From an uncultured Ruminococcus sp. (GTDB lineage Bacteria > Bacillota > Clostridia > Lachnospirales > Lachnospiraceae): DNA of 64,000 nt. Of the stretch, positions 1-9,412 are shown one piece after another (within the stretch, counting starts at the first letter, position 1; each line of letters begins with the position of its first letter). The notes under the pieces were generated by a model. That model was given only the letters and a program-made list of their open reading frames with translations. It ran no database searches and had not been told where the DNA came from. A program made the translations under genes and the position numbers. The stretch is taken from contig UQVC01000013.1 in the NCBI GenBank assembly GCA_900544395.1, positions 4,260 to 68,259 of the forward strand, in the 5' to 3' direction.

Positions 1-430
1 GATCTGTTTCTTTTACCTGCGTATCTACGTTGATCACCGGAATCTCTGCCTCATCCAACATCTCCAGCGCCGGTGTAATCGCCTCCCAGTCCACCGGACT
101 TAAAAAGACGGCGTCTACTCCTTCTTCAATCATCTCTTCGATCTGCTGGATCTGCTTTTGTGCATCTCCATCGGGATTTTTGACAAGAAGGGTATCTCCC
201 TTTGCCTCCAGTTCCCCCCGGATCGATTCTTTTAAAATATCAAAATAGGGATTATAAATATCAATACAGCTATATCCAAACAGATTGCCTTCTTTTTCTT
301 CTGTATCCTGCTCTTCTTCCTCTTCCACCACCGCATTATCCTCCGGTGTGCCTACATTCTTCTTGCATCCGGCAAGCATGACACAGCCCAGCATTGCTGT
401 CAGAAATACCGCTACGACCTTTTTTTTCAT
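1..430 (-). CDS. Sugar-type ABC transporter substrate-binding lipoprotein, 3' end outside window
   Basis: The first 143 codons of a minus-strand gene that runs off the left edge. The ATG at 430 follows a strong AGGAGG. The N-terminus is a lipoprotein signal peptide with lipobox LAGCKK, then an acidic linker, then the start of a periplasmic-binding-protein type 1 fold of the RbsB class (GNLFGYSCIDIYNPYF, later DAVFLSPVDWEAITP and IPVINVDTQ, which fit the usual strand-helix pattern). The family binds a sugar or autoinducer outside the membrane and delivers it to an ABC importer or a sensor kinase. The ligand cannot be judged from this fragment. Confidence 0.85.
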   Translation of the reverse strand, partial: MKKKVVAVFLTAMLGCVMLAGCKKNVGTPEDNAVVEEEEEQDTEEKEGNLFGYSCIDIYNPYFDILKESIRGELEAKGDTLLVKNPDGDAQKQIQQIEEMIEEGVDAVFLSPVDWEAITPALEMLDEAEIPVINVDTQVKETD

Positions 431-582
431 CTATTTTTTCCTCCTGCCATCTTCTAAATACTTAATCTCTTTCATTCTACCTTGTTTATCTATATTGTCA
501 ATAGAAATACATCCATGTTTTTCTTGCTTTTTCTTTCGGTTTTTGTTAGAGTAGGCATATCAAAGAAAAAGGAGAACGCACT

Positions 583-909
583 ATGAGCGAAAATATGAAT
601 GAAACAATGAACGAAACAGAAGGAGTAACTGTCACATTAACCCTGGATAATGATGAGACACTGGAGTGTGCCGTACTGACCATTTACGAAGCAGCAGGCA
701 GACAGTACATCGCCCTGCTTCCTCTGGATGAGAACGGGGAAGAGTCCGAAGAAAGTGACGTTTACATTTATCGCTTTTCTGAAACAGAAGACGGCGAGCC
801 GAATCTGGAAAACATCGAAGATGACGATGAGTACGAAGCTGCTGCAGACAAATTCGATGAATGGATGGATTCCTTAGAATTTGACGAGATCGATCTGGAC
901 GAAGAATAA
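583..909 (+). CDS. DUF1292 family protein
   Basis: An acidic 108-residue protein with ribosome binding site AAAGGAGA eight bases before the ATG. The region from about residue 14 to 80 (TVTLTLDNDETLECAVLTIY, then YIALLPLD and DVYIYRF) matches the DUF1292/YrzB-type small beta domain found across Firmicutes, whose function is unknown. The C-terminus is very rich in Asp and Glu. The gene is monocistronic and converges on the helicase gene with no intergenic space, its terminator lying inside the neighbour's coding end. Confidence 0.85.
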   Translation: MSENMNETMNETEGVTVTLTLDNDETLECAVLTIYEAAGRQYIALLPLDENGEESEESDVYIYRFSETEDGEPNLENIEDDDEYEAAADKFDEWMDSLEFDEIDLDEE

Positions 910-2742
910 TCAAAGATCTGCAAACAATTCCTCTACAAAGCGGGAAGGAGACGTCTCCTTTCCGTTTTTTAATTTGACATAGACAATCTTGAGCACTTCT
1001 TTTGCCCGGGTCATCCCCACATAAAACAGTCGGCGTTCCTCTTCAACATTTTGTTCTTTTTCTGCTTTTTGATAAGGAATCCGCCCTTCATTGGCTTCGA
1101 TCAGAAACACTGTATGAAATTCCAGCCCTTTGGACGCATGCAGCGTCATCAGCCGAACCCCTTCTCTGTCCTGATCTTTTTGCTGTTCTTTCTTTTTCAG
1201 TGCTTCTGTATATTCCTCTACATGGTCAAACCATTCTTCCATACTTTGGAAAGGTTTTGCTGCTTCTTCGATCTCAGAAAGCACTTCCTTTAGATCTGAG
1301 ATTTTTATCCGCTTCGTCGCCGCATATTCCCGCAGAAATTCCTCATAGCCGATTTTCTTTTTCAAATACTGAATGGCCGCATAAGGCGCCATTTTCGCAA
1401 GCATCTTGATATCCCATTCAAACTGATCGATCCGATCCTGCATCCATTCTTTGTCACAGTAAAATTTTCGCATTTCTTCAAAAGCAACCACTCCTGCTGA
1501 CAGGCAGTCTCTTCCAAGATATCGTTTGGGGCGGTTCATCACCTGCAGGAAATCCTTTCGCTCCCTCTGTCCCATGGCAAGCCTGAAATATGCCATGATA
1601 TCTTTTGCAATAAAATGATTGTAAAGATTTGGAAGATGTTCCCGCATCTGAAAAGGGATCTTCTCATCGATCAGCGCTTCCACCACCGCTCTGGCATCTG
1701 TATGGATCCGAAACAACACGGCAATCTCCTCTGCCGGAATGCCTTTCTCGATCTGTTTTTTGATCTGTTCTGTCACATAGTCTGCCTCTTCTGTCGGATC
1801 TTTGACTTCCTGTACATGAAGAGTCTCTCCCGCCTCTTTCCACGCCCGGATTTTCTTATCAAACCGAATCTCGTTGTTGGCGATCACTTTCAGTGCATTT
1901 TTTACAATATTTTCCGAGGATCGGTAGTTTACATCCAAAAGAAGCTGCTTTGCATCCGGGAAATCCTTCTGAAACTGAAACATCAGCCTGGAATCTGCTC
2001 CACGGAACCCATAGATCGACTGGTCATCATCTCCCACCACAAACAGATTATTCTGTGGTGCTGCCAGCATCCGGATCACATCATACTGCACCTGGTTGAT
2101 ATCCTGAAATTCGTCGATCAGAATATACCGAAACTTCTCCTGCCATTTTTTCAAGATATCCGGTCTCTTGGTAAACAAATCTCTGCACAGCAAAAGCATA
2201 TCATCAAAATCTATCTTTCGTTCCTGATTTCGTCTTCTTTCATATTCCCTGTATATTTCTCGAAACGTCTCTATCCCACAAATGGATGTTTCATACTCTT
2301 CAATTTTTTGTCCATTGTTTTTTACAATTCCGATCTCAGAAATGATCTCTTTTAAAAAGTCTTCCTCTTCAAATTCATCGATCTCTTTTCGACTGACAAT
2401 CTGAAGCAGCATCTGCCGTTTTTCTTCCTCTGACAAGATATTTTCCGGGCCGAAACGATAGGTCCATTTCAAAATTCCATAATAAATCCCGTGAAATGTC
2501 CCGAACGTAACAGCAGGACGAGTCCCTTTCATCGCTGAAAAAAATCGATTCTTCATTTCTACTGCTGCATACTTGGTGAAGGTGATGACCAGAATCTCTT
2601 CCGGTCTTACATGACAGGTCTGGATCAGATGTTGGATCCTGCCCACGATAGTAAGGGTCTTCCCGGAACCGGGACCCGCAAGAACAAGACACGGTCCCTC
2701 ATTGTGAGAGACCGCCTCCTGCTGAGCCTGATTAAAACTCAT
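910..2742 (-). CDS. UvrD/PcrA-like superfamily 1 DNA helicase
   Basis: A 610-residue ATP-dependent 3'-5' DNA helicase of superfamily 1. Visible motifs in order are the Q motif NQAQQEAV, Walker A GPGSGKT at about residue 23, LIDEFQD (motif II), VGDDDQSIYGFRGA (III), NYRSS (IV), MTLHASKGLEFHTVF (V) and FYVGMTRAKE (VI). At 610 residues it is about 100 shorter than typical PcrA (about 720), so it is a second UvrD paralogue rather than the housekeeping pcrA. It sits 12 bp downstream of gltX and probably shares its transcript. Confidence 0.88.
   Translation of the reverse strand: MSFNQAQQEAVSHNEGPCLVLAGPGSGKTLTIVGRIQHLIQTCHVRPEEILVITFTKYAAVEMKNRFFSAMKGTRPAVTFGTFHGIYYGILKWTYRFGPENILSEEEKRQMLLQIVSRKEIDEFEEEDFLKEIISEIGIVKNNGQKIEEYETSICGIETFREIYREYERRRNQERKIDFDDMLLLCRDLFTKRPDILKKWQEKFRYILIDEFQDINQVQYDVIRMLAAPQNNLFVVGDDDQSIYGFRGADSRLMFQFQKDFPDAKQLLLDVNYRSSENIVKNALKVIANNEIRFDKKIRAWKEAGETLHVQEVKDPTEEADYVTEQIKKQIEKGIPAEEIAVLFRIHTDARAVVEALIDEKIPFQMREHLPNLYNHFIAKDIMAYFRLAMGQRERKDFLQVMNRPKRYLGRDCLSAGVVAFEEMRKFYCDKEWMQDRIDQFEWDIKMLAKMAPYAAIQYLKKKIGYEEFLREYAATKRIKISDLKEVLSEIEEAAKPFQSMEEWFDHVEEYTEALKKKEQQKDQDREGVRLMTLHASKGLEFHTVFLIEANEGRIPYQKAEKEQNVEEERRLFYVGMTRAKEVLKIVYVKLKNGKETSPSRFVEELFADL
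941..970 (+). terminator. Intrinsic terminator of the DUF1292 gene
   Basis: A 12-bp inverted repeat (cgggaaggagac/gtctcctttccg, one G-T pair) at 941-964 is followed by six T on the plus strand. It lies inside the last codons of the convergent helicase gene. Confidence 0.85.
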
Positions 2743-2754
2743 AAATACCTCTTT

Positions 2755-4215
2755 CTAATGTTCCCGAAGCAATGCGATTCCTGCCTGGATCCTCTTTAAA
2801 GATTCCTCTTTTCCAAGAACCTCCATCAGTTCTGTCGCACCACCCGGTGTGTTCTGTTTTCCAGATACCGCTGTTCGGATTGGCCACATCACAAATCCGA
2901 TCTTCACACCTTTTTCTGTCACATATCCCTTTAAGGTCTCAAACAATGCGTCATTGCTAAAATCTTCCTGAGCTTCCAGAATCGGAAGGACATCGGTCAA
3001 AACCTCCAGGGAATTCTCTGCATTTGTCTTCATCTTCTTGTGTGTGTACATGGCAATATCATATTGCGGCAATTCTTCAAAGAAATCCACCTGATCTTTG
3101 ATATCCGGGAAAATTTCGATTCTGGTCTTCACCATATTCGCAATCTTCTTTAAGTCATAGTCTTTGGTGATGACTTCTTTCAAATATGGTTCTGCCATCT
3201 CATAAAATTTGTCACAATCCATTGCCTTCATGTATTCTCCGTTCATCCATTTCAGCTTGACCGGATCAAACACTGCCGGAGATTTGCTCATATGACGGTA
3301 ATCAAATGCCTCTACCAGTTCTTCCAGAGAGAAGATCTCACGGTTATCAGACGGACTCCATCCAAGCAGTGCCACATAATTGACAACTGCCTCAGACAAA
3401 AATCCCTGTTCGATCAGATCTTCATAAGAAGAATGTCCGCAGCGCTTGCTCAATTTTTTGTGATTCTCATCTGTGATCAACGGACAGTGTACATACACCG
3501 GAATCTCCCATCCAAATGCTTCATACAGGCGATTATATTTCGGAGCGGAAGACAGATATTCGTTTCCACGAACCACATGGGTGATTCCCATAAGATGATC
3601 ATCGATCACATTGGCAAAATTGTAAGTCGGGAATCCATCGGACTTGATCAGGATCATATCATCCAGTTCTGCATTGGGAACGGTAATATCTCCGTAAATC
3701 TCATCGTGGAATGTAGTAGTCCCTTCGTTTGGCACGTTTAAACGGATCACCCACGGTTTTCCTGCCGCAAGATTCGCTTCCACTTCTTCTTTGCTCAGTC
3801 CCAGACAATGCTTGTCATAGACTACAATATCTGTCCCATCTTCCGAAACGGATGTTTTCAGAGACTCCAGACGCTCTTTGTCACAGAAGCAGTAATAAGC
3901 ATCCCCCTGTTCTACCAGCTGTTTTGCATATTTTAAATAAATACCGGACGCATTTCTTTCACTCTGTACATACGGACCATATCCCCCGTCTTTATCAGGA
4001 CCTTCATCGTGAAGCAGCCCTGTCTTTTCCATTGTCCGGTAAATGATATCCAAAGCCCCTTCCATAAATCTTTCCTGGTCTGTATCTTCAATTCTGAGGA
4101 TGAAATCTCCTCCTTCATGTTTTGCGATCAGATATGCATACAATGCGGTACGCAGATTTCCTACATGCATCCTGCCTGTTGGGCTTGGCGCAAATCTTGT
4201 TCTTACTTTACTCAT
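2755..4215 (-). CDS. gltX: Glutamyl-tRNA synthetase
   Basis: Charges tRNA-Glu with glutamate in the cytoplasm. A 486-residue class I synthetase with the HIGH-type motif FAPSPTGRMHVGN near the N-terminus and the KMSKS-type motif HKKLSKR near residue 250, followed by an anticodon-binding helical domain. An upstream in-frame ATG at 4230 exists, but GGAG lies between the two ATGs at the correct distance for the one at 4215, giving the N-terminus MSKVRTRF. A SigA-type promoter lies just upstream, and the helicase gene follows in the same direction. Confidence 0.96.
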   Translation of the reverse strand: MSKVRTRFAPSPTGRMHVGNLRTALYAYLIAKHEGGDFILRIEDTDQERFMEGALDIIYRTMEKTGLLHDEGPDKDGGYGPYVQSERNASGIYLKYAKQLVEQGDAYYCFCDKERLESLKTSVSEDGTDIVVYDKHCLGLSKEEVEANLAAGKPWVIRLNVPNEGTTTFHDEIYGDITVPNAELDDMILIKSDGFPTYNFANVIDDHLMGITHVVRGNEYLSSAPKYNRLYEAFGWEIPVYVHCPLITDENHKKLSKRCGHSSYEDLIEQGFLSEAVVNYVALLGWSPSDNREIFSLEELVEAFDYRHMSKSPAVFDPVKLKWMNGEYMKAMDCDKFYEMAEPYLKEVITKDYDLKKIANMVKTRIEIFPDIKDQVDFFEELPQYDIAMYTHKKMKTNAENSLEVLTDVLPILEAQEDFSNDALFETLKGYVTEKGVKIGFVMWPIRTAVSGKQNTPGGATELMEVLGKEESLKRIQAGIALLREH

Positions 4216-4281
4216 TTTTATCTTCTCCATTTTCTGTTTCGGTGTTGCTGTTCACGCAGCAACCTTTCTGTCATCTTTTCT

Positions 4282-4310
4282 ATTATATCTTAACTGCGGC
4301 GCCTTGACAA
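4282..4310 (-). promoter_or_regulatory. SigA-type promoter of gltX
   Basis: On the minus strand TTGTCA, 17 bp, TATAAT. The -35 box lies within the last codons of the ThrE-domain gene that ends at 4290. The leader that follows contains a small hairpin (gttgctg/cagcaac) just before the ribosome binding site. Confidence 0.75.
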
Positions 4311-4730
4311 GGGGATGTGGATTCTGAAAATCGCGTCCACGATAAAAATCGCCAAAGCGATCATTCCCGCGATTTCCAAGGTCTGCAGCAGATAAAACGA
4401 ACACTTTACTCTGTCATTTGCAATGATATAATACACCGTCCGGTACATCCCGGCTCCCGGCACCGTGGGCAGGATCCCTGCGATTAGAAATACCGTCACC
4501 GGCGCTTTAAAAATCCTCGCAAAACTATGTGCTGTCAGAGCGATCGCAAGCGCTGACAAAAACGAAGCCGGAACAACATCCATTCCGTTCAAAGTACAGC
4601 ACAGGTACACGCCTCCGCCAATGGCTCCGACCACACCTGTGTGGATCAGATATTTTCTTGGCGTTTCCAGAAGAATGGAAAACGCAATAATCGCAACAAA
4701 ACTTCCGATGACTCCCAAGATCAGTTTCAT
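4290..4730 (-). CDS. Threonine/serine exporter, ThrE_2 (DUF3815) half
   Basis: A 146-residue membrane protein that forms the C-terminal half of a split ThrE-type amino-acid exporter. Four to five hydrophobic segments are visible (LILGVIGSFVAIIAFSILL, GAIGGGVYLCCTL, FLSALAIALTAHSFA, VFLIAGILPTVPGAG, MIALAIFIVDAIF), and the motif ILPTVPGAGMYRTVYY is typical of the family. The start at 4730 overlaps the upstream stop in an ATGA arrangement with GGGAGG upstream, so the two halves are translationally coupled. The longer frame reaching 5063 is only an open stretch over the neighbouring gene. Confidence 0.88.
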   Translation of the reverse strand: MKLILGVIGSFVAIIAFSILLETPRKYLIHTGVVGAIGGGVYLCCTLNGMDVVPASFLSALAIALTAHSFARIFKAPVTVFLIAGILPTVPGAGMYRTVYYIIANDRVKCSFYLLQTLEIAGMIALAIFIVDAIFRIHIPLSRRRS

Positions 4731-5500
4731 AGCATTCCACCTCCCGGATATAAAATTCCCATCAGGGTCATCCCCACACCGGCTCCCAGCCCGATTGCTG
4801 CCGCTGTCATAAATGCCTCCAGAATCCTTGCCCCGCCGGAAATATAATCGCCTCTTAGCGTATCCCGGATCGCATTGGTAATCGCAACTCCCGGTACCAG
4901 CGGCATCAGAGAACTGATAATCACAATATCCAGATCCCAGCCGGGGAGAAACCGTTTGAGCCAGATTGCGGAAATCGCCACACCGGCCGCACTGATCGTA
5001 TTTAATATAAACCCACTCATCTGTACCTTTTTTCCGAGGGTAAACAGTGCTGCCACCACACATCCTACCACTGCCGAGATTAAAATCTCCAGAAAACTGC
5101 CGCCAAACAATGGAACAAATCCCACTGCCACCAGGATTGTTGCCAGATTATACACCGTCACCGAATACTGTTTGCCGCTGATTTTTTTCAAAGCTTCATA
5201 TGTTTCATCCAGTGTCATCTCTCCACTGCAGTACTTTCTGGAAATCTCATTGACCCGTACGATCCGGTACATATTGGTTCCCCGGTCATGGACTCTGCGC
5301 ATGGCTGTGATCATTTCCATATCCGGCCCGTCCACAGTGGCAACAATCCCGGTCATCATCACAAAAGCCTCCGCCACTTCCGTTCCTGCTGTTTTCAGGA
5401 TATGCTTCATGGTATCTTCTACACGGTATGTTTCCGCCCCGCTTCTGAGCATGATCTCACCGGCAAGAACTGCAACATTCAATATCTGTTTAGCTTCCAT
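4727..5500 (-). CDS. Threonine/serine exporter, ThrE (DUF1212) half
   Basis: A 257-residue protein with a cytoplasmic N-terminal region (LNVAVLAGEIMLRSGAETYR, characteristic of DUF1212) and about five membrane spans, including the conserved SSLMPLVPGVAITNAIRDTL. Together with the downstream ThrE_2 half it should make an amino-acid exporter. The start at 5500 is chosen because GGAGGGAG precedes it at the right spacing; it overlaps the upstream LRR gene by 11 bp. Substrates (Thr, Ser or other) are known only for the family. Confidence 0.88.
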   Translation of the reverse strand: MEAKQILNVAVLAGEIMLRSGAETYRVEDTMKHILKTAGTEVAEAFVMMTGIVATVDGPDMEMITAMRRVHDRGTNMYRIVRVNEISRKYCSGEMTLDETYEALKKISGKQYSVTVYNLATILVAVGFVPLFGGSFLEILISAVVGCVVAALFTLGKKVQMSGFILNTISAAGVAISAIWLKRFLPGWDLDIVIISSLMPLVPGVAITNAIRDTLRGDYISGGARILEAFMTAAAIGLGAGVGMTLMGILYPGGGML

Positions 5501-6428
5501 TTTCTCCCTCCATGATCTCACATCCCACGCTGCCTCCAAAGATGCCTGCATCATACGAGATGGACGGACATTTTCTCATATCGATCTTGCTCAGACTGGT
5601 ATTGGCAAAAGCACACACACGGATTGCGGTCACATCCTGAGGCATCTCAAAAATGCCGGTTCTCCCTGCCGGAAACACCATCAGCTCTGTTCCTGCAAAC
5701 AAAATACCATCCCTGGATATATACCCTTCTGTTCCCTCGGCTTCGATCCATGTCAGTTCTCCCAAAGGTGCCAATGCTCCGGTTTCTATCTGCTGGATAT
5801 TGGACGGAAGATACACTTCAAAAATACCATTTCCAGCTCCCTCAAACGCAGTGCTTCGGATTCCCACACACTGCTCTGCAGGCAGCTCCAGATAGCCGTC
5901 TGTCATATCACTTTGGGCCGGATCAAATCCGCAGATCATCCCTTCCTGATCGATCAGAAATCCGCGGTAACTCAGATACTCATTGACAGGCTCTTCTGTT
6001 ACATTTTCTTCCGGCAAGATTTCTGTTCCCTCTCCCGGAACACTCTCTGGAATCACCGGCTGTACTCCCTGGTTCATCCACACCTCTTCTTCCGTCATAT
6101 CGCCTGTTTCGACCGTCATTTCCTGTACCGGAACTTGGGGAGACTCCATCGCCTCTGCGGAATGTTCCATCGTATCTGCTACACTCAGGATCCGAATCTG
6201 TTCCTGCCTGATGACTTCTCCCATTTGAACAGGGAGATTCCACCGTATCGTTTCACCGGAAACAGAAGAACACACTGTCATTTGTCTGGCCGTCGGTATG
6301 ACACATACCGAATCAGCAATTACCGTCAGCAAACTGACCGTTACAATCCCTGCGATTATTTTCTTTGTCCCATTCTGTATGTTCCAGGCACTCTGTTCTT
6401 CTAACACACAATCTCCATTGATTCTCAT
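5490..6428 (-). CDS. Membrane-anchored BspA-type leucine-rich repeat protein
   Basis: A 312-residue protein with one N-terminal membrane segment (KKIIAGIVTVSLLTVIADSV), a Pro/Glu/Thr-rich extracytoplasmic stalk, and about 150 C-terminal residues of LRR_5 (BspA-like) repeats such as GIRSTAFEGAG and VTAIRVCAFANTSLSKI. Such repeats usually mediate binding outside the cell; no ligand can be named. The start at 6428 is preferred over 6440 because GGAG lies six bases before it. The first gene of an operon with the ThrE halves, with which the link is unexplained. Confidence 0.72.
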   Translation of the reverse strand: MRINGDCVLEEQSAWNIQNGTKKIIAGIVTVSLLTVIADSVCVIPTARQMTVCSSVSGETIRWNLPVQMGEVIRQEQIRILSVADTMEHSAEAMESPQVPVQEMTVETGDMTEEEVWMNQGVQPVIPESVPGEGTEILPEENVTEEPVNEYLSYRGFLIDQEGMICGFDPAQSDMTDGYLELPAEQCVGIRSTAFEGAGNGIFEVYLPSNIQQIETGALAPLGELTWIEAEGTEGYISRDGILFAGTELMVFPAGRTGIFEMPQDVTAIRVCAFANTSLSKIDMRKCPSISYDAGIFGGSVGCEIMEGENGS

Positions 6429-6518
6429 TTTTTGCTCCATTCCCCCTGCTTTTTCATACGCGAAAAAGGAATGCTGTTCTTTGACAGCACCCCTTTTTCT
6501 TTGCCTGTTATAGCAAAA

Positions 6519-7952
6519 TTAAACGTTGATCTCAGCTTTCACGCCAAGAATTTCTTTATTTTCCTCCAGAAGAGGATTGATTACATTGTTCAGATATGCC
6601 TCTACCTGTTCTTTGGCACGTCCTACATATTTCTGTGGTTCCATAGTCTCTTTTAATTCTTCCAGACTCATATTGAACGCAGGATCTGCTGCAATCAATT
6701 CCAACAGATTGTTATCCAACCCTTTTTCTTTGACATTGCGTCCTGCCTCCATGGAAAGTTCACGGATTCTCTCATGAAGTTCCTGTCTGTCCCCGCCTGC
6801 TTTTACCGCATCCATCATGATATTCTCTGTTGCCATAAACGGCAGTTCTGACATCAGACGTTTTTCGATCACTTTTGGATACACGACCAGTCCGTCTACA
6901 ACATTTAAGCACAGATCCAGGATTCCATCAATCGCAAGAAATCCTTCCGGAACACTCAGTCTCTTGTTTGCAGAATCATCCAATGTTCTCTCAAACCACT
7001 GAGTCGCAGAAGTGATCGCCGGATTTAAGGCATCGATCATCACATATCTGGAAAGAGAGGCGATTCGTTCACTTCTCATCGGATTTCTCTTATATGCCAT
7101 GGCAGAAGAACCAATCTGTGTCTTCTCAAACGGCTCCTCCACTTCTTTCAAATGCTGAAGAAGTCGGATGTCATTGGAGAATTTGTGTGCACTCGCCGCA
7201 ATTCCTGCCAGTACATTCAATACTCTTGTATCCACTTTTCTGGAATATGTCTGTCCGGATACCGGATAGCATGCTTTAAATCCCATCTTTTCTGCAATCA
7301 TCGGATCAATCTTGTCAATGGTCTCCTGATCCCCGTCAAACAGCTCCAGGAAACTTGCCTGTGTTCCGGTTGTTCCCTTAGATCCAAGAAGCTTCAGGCT
7401 TCCCAACACATAATCCAGATCTTCCAGATCCATCTCAAACTCCTGCATCCAGAGAGTTGCTCTTTTTCCAACGGTAGTCGGCTGTGCCGGCTGGAAATGA
7501 GTAAATGCCAGTGTTGGCTGGCACTTCTGCGCATCTGCAAATTTTGCCAGTTCTGCGATCACATTCACCAATTTTGTTCTAACCAGTTTCAATGCTTCCG
7601 CCATCACGATCATATCTGTATTGTCCCCTACATAGCAGGAAGTCGCTCCCAGATGGATGATTCCTTTTGCCTTTGGACACTGCACACCATATGCATAAAC
7701 ATGTGACATTACATCATGTCTTACTACTTTCTCGCGCTCTTTTGCGACATCGTAATTGATGTCCTCTGCATGTGCTTTTAATTCTTCGATCTGTTCGTCT
7801 GTAATATTCAGTCCCAGTTCTTTTTCTGTCTCAGCCAGTGCGATCCAGAGTTTTCTCCAGGTTCTGAATTTTTTGTCCGGTGAAAAGATATACTGCATCT
7901 CACGGCTTGCATAGCGCTCGGACAATGGACTTACATAACGGTCATTGCTCAT
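6519..7952 (-). CDS. purB: Adenylosuccinate lyase
   Basis: Cleaves SAICAR to AICAR and adenylosuccinate to AMP in purine synthesis. The 477-residue length is normal. The fumarase/aspartase-family signature GSSAMAYKRNPMRSE is near residue 290, and the catalytic histidine region reads GATSCYVGDNTD. The start at 7952 has AAAGGAG upstream and gives MSNDRYVSPLSERY; the open frame extends 30 codons further into the purF end without a ribosome site. It is the last gene of the purC-purF-purB operon, 19 bp after purF. Confidence 0.96.
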   Translation of the reverse strand: MSNDRYVSPLSERYASREMQYIFSPDKKFRTWRKLWIALAETEKELGLNITDEQIEELKAHAEDINYDVAKEREKVVRHDVMSHVYAYGVQCPKAKGIIHLGATSCYVGDNTDMIVMAEALKLVRTKLVNVIAELAKFADAQKCQPTLAFTHFQPAQPTTVGKRATLWMQEFEMDLEDLDYVLGSLKLLGSKGTTGTQASFLELFDGDQETIDKIDPMIAEKMGFKACYPVSGQTYSRKVDTRVLNVLAGIAASAHKFSNDIRLLQHLKEVEEPFEKTQIGSSAMAYKRNPMRSERIASLSRYVMIDALNPAITSATQWFERTLDDSANKRLSVPEGFLAIDGILDLCLNVVDGLVVYPKVIEKRLMSELPFMATENIMMDAVKAGGDRQELHERIRELSMEAGRNVKEKGLDNNLLELIAADPAFNMSLEELKETMEPQKYVGRAKEQVEAYLNNVINPLLEENKEILGVKAEINV

Positions 7953-7971
7953 AATCGTATTCTCCTTTTCC

Positions 7972-9399
7972 TTATTCGAATGCCAGACTGATATCTTCTC
8001 CCGGCACTTCCATCGGATATTTTCCTGTAAAGCAGGCGTCACAATACTTCAGGTCGCCTATCATGTCTTTTAATTTTTCTACTTCCATATATCCCAGAGA
8101 ATCTGCTCCGATCATCTCCCGGATCTCTTCTGTTGTATGGGAATGTGCGATCAGCTGTTCGTTCGAAGGCACATCTGTCCCAAAATAACATGGATGCAAG
8201 AACGGCGGAGAACTGATTCTTACATGCACTTCTGTCGCTCCTGCCTTTTTCAGCATCTTGATGATATTTGCGCAGGTGGTTCCTCTTACAATGGAATCAT
8301 CTACCATCACGATCCGCTTGCCTTTTACCACTTCCGGAATCACATTCAGCTTGATCTTTACGCTGGATTCCCGTTCGCTTTGTTTTGGCTTGATAAAGGT
8401 ACGGCCCACATAACTGTTCTTGTGGAATGCGGTTCCGTAAGGAATCCCTGACTGCTGGGAATATCCCATAGCAGCCACCAGACCGGAATCCGGAACTCCT
8501 ACCACCAGATCGGCCTCTACCGGATAAGACTGCGCCAGCGCCTTTCCGGCAACGATTCTGGAATGGTACACTCCAACTCCGTCTATCGTACTGTCTGTTC
8601 TTGCAAAATAAATATATTCAAAAATACATCTTGCACGTTTTTCTTCCGGCAGAGCCATGCTCATGTCCGAAGACATCCCGTGCTTTGTAATGCTTACGAT
8701 TTCTCCCGGAAGGACGTCTCGTACAAATTCCGCGCCTACCGCGGCGATCGCGCAGCTTTCAGAAGCAAGGAAATAGGTATTGTCCCGTTTTCCGATACAG
8801 AGCGGTTTTAATCCGAAAGGATCCCTTGCTCCGATCATCTTTCTCGGACTGCTGATCACAAGTGCATAAGCCCCTTTGATCTTTTTCATGGCATTTTTTA
8901 CTGCATCTTCTGCTTTGGATACATTCAACCGCTCCCTTGCCACATGGTAAGCGATTACCTCAGAATCAATGGTAGTCTGAAAGATCGCACCTGTTTTTGA
9001 CAGTTCCTCGCGAAGTTCTACCGCATTGACCAGATTTCCGTTGTGCGCGATAGCCAGCGTTCCTTTCACATAATTGATAACCAGAGGCTGTGCGTTCTCC
9101 ACACGGGTTCCTCCTGCTGTGGAATACCGTACGTGTCCCACGCCCAGGTTTCCTTTTAATTCACTCAATGTCTCCTCATTGAACACGTCATCGACATGTC
9201 CAAGCCCTTTGCGGGACAGTACTTTTCGCTGTCCATAGGTATCTGTCACCGCGATCCCGCAGCTTTCCTGACCTCTGTGCTGAAGTGCGAACAGTCCATA
9301 GTAAATGGAGGATGCCACATCACGTCCATCCATATCATATGCACCAAAAACTCCGCATTCTTCTCCAAGACCGGTTGCAACTTTTTCAAAATCACTCAT
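7972..9399 (-). CDS. purF: Amidophosphoribosyltransferase
   Basis: Catalyses the first committed step of purine synthesis, PRPP plus glutamine to phosphoribosylamine. 475 residues. The glutaminase nucleophile is Cys15 in GEECGVFGAY, so a 14-residue propeptide would be removed as in Bacillus. The PRPP loop reads IVMVDDSIVRGTT. Cysteines in RARCIFEYIYFARTDS, LHPCYFGTD and KYCDACFTGKYP match the four ligands of the [4Fe-4S] cluster of the oxygen-sensitive Bacillus-type enzyme. The start at 9399 follows GAAGGAG. It lies 13 bp downstream of purC. Confidence 0.96.
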   Translation of the reverse strand: MSDFEKVATGLGEECGVFGAYDMDGRDVASSIYYGLFALQHRGQESCGIAVTDTYGQRKVLSRKGLGHVDDVFNEETLSELKGNLGVGHVRYSTAGGTRVENAQPLVINYVKGTLAIAHNGNLVNAVELREELSKTGAIFQTTIDSEVIAYHVARERLNVSKAEDAVKNAMKKIKGAYALVISSPRKMIGARDPFGLKPLCIGKRDNTYFLASESCAIAAVGAEFVRDVLPGEIVSITKHGMSSDMSMALPEEKRARCIFEYIYFARTDSTIDGVGVYHSRIVAGKALAQSYPVEADLVVGVPDSGLVAAMGYSQQSGIPYGTAFHKNSYVGRTFIKPKQSERESSVKIKLNVIPEVVKGKRIVMVDDSIVRGTTCANIIKMLKKAGATEVHVRISSPPFLHPCYFGTDVPSNEQLIAHSHTTEEIREMIGADSLGYMEVEKLKDMIGDLKYCDACFTGKYPMEVPGEDISLAFE

Positions 9400-9412
9400 G
9401 GATGAACTCCTT

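Noticed and set aside
1615..2355. Plus-strand open frame of 246 codons opposite the helicase
   Set aside because: Shadow of the helicase gene; composition rich in Phe, His, Ile, Arg and Cys as usual for antisense frames.
4238..4257. T-box leader before gltX
   Set aside because: Only a small hairpin is present; the leader is too short and has no T-box sequence (TGGNACCGCG).
4875..6404. Plus-strand open frame of 509 codons
   Set aside because: It is antisense to the ThrE half and LRR genes, has low-complexity composition, no ribosome site and no recognisable motif; the minus-strand genes explain the region.
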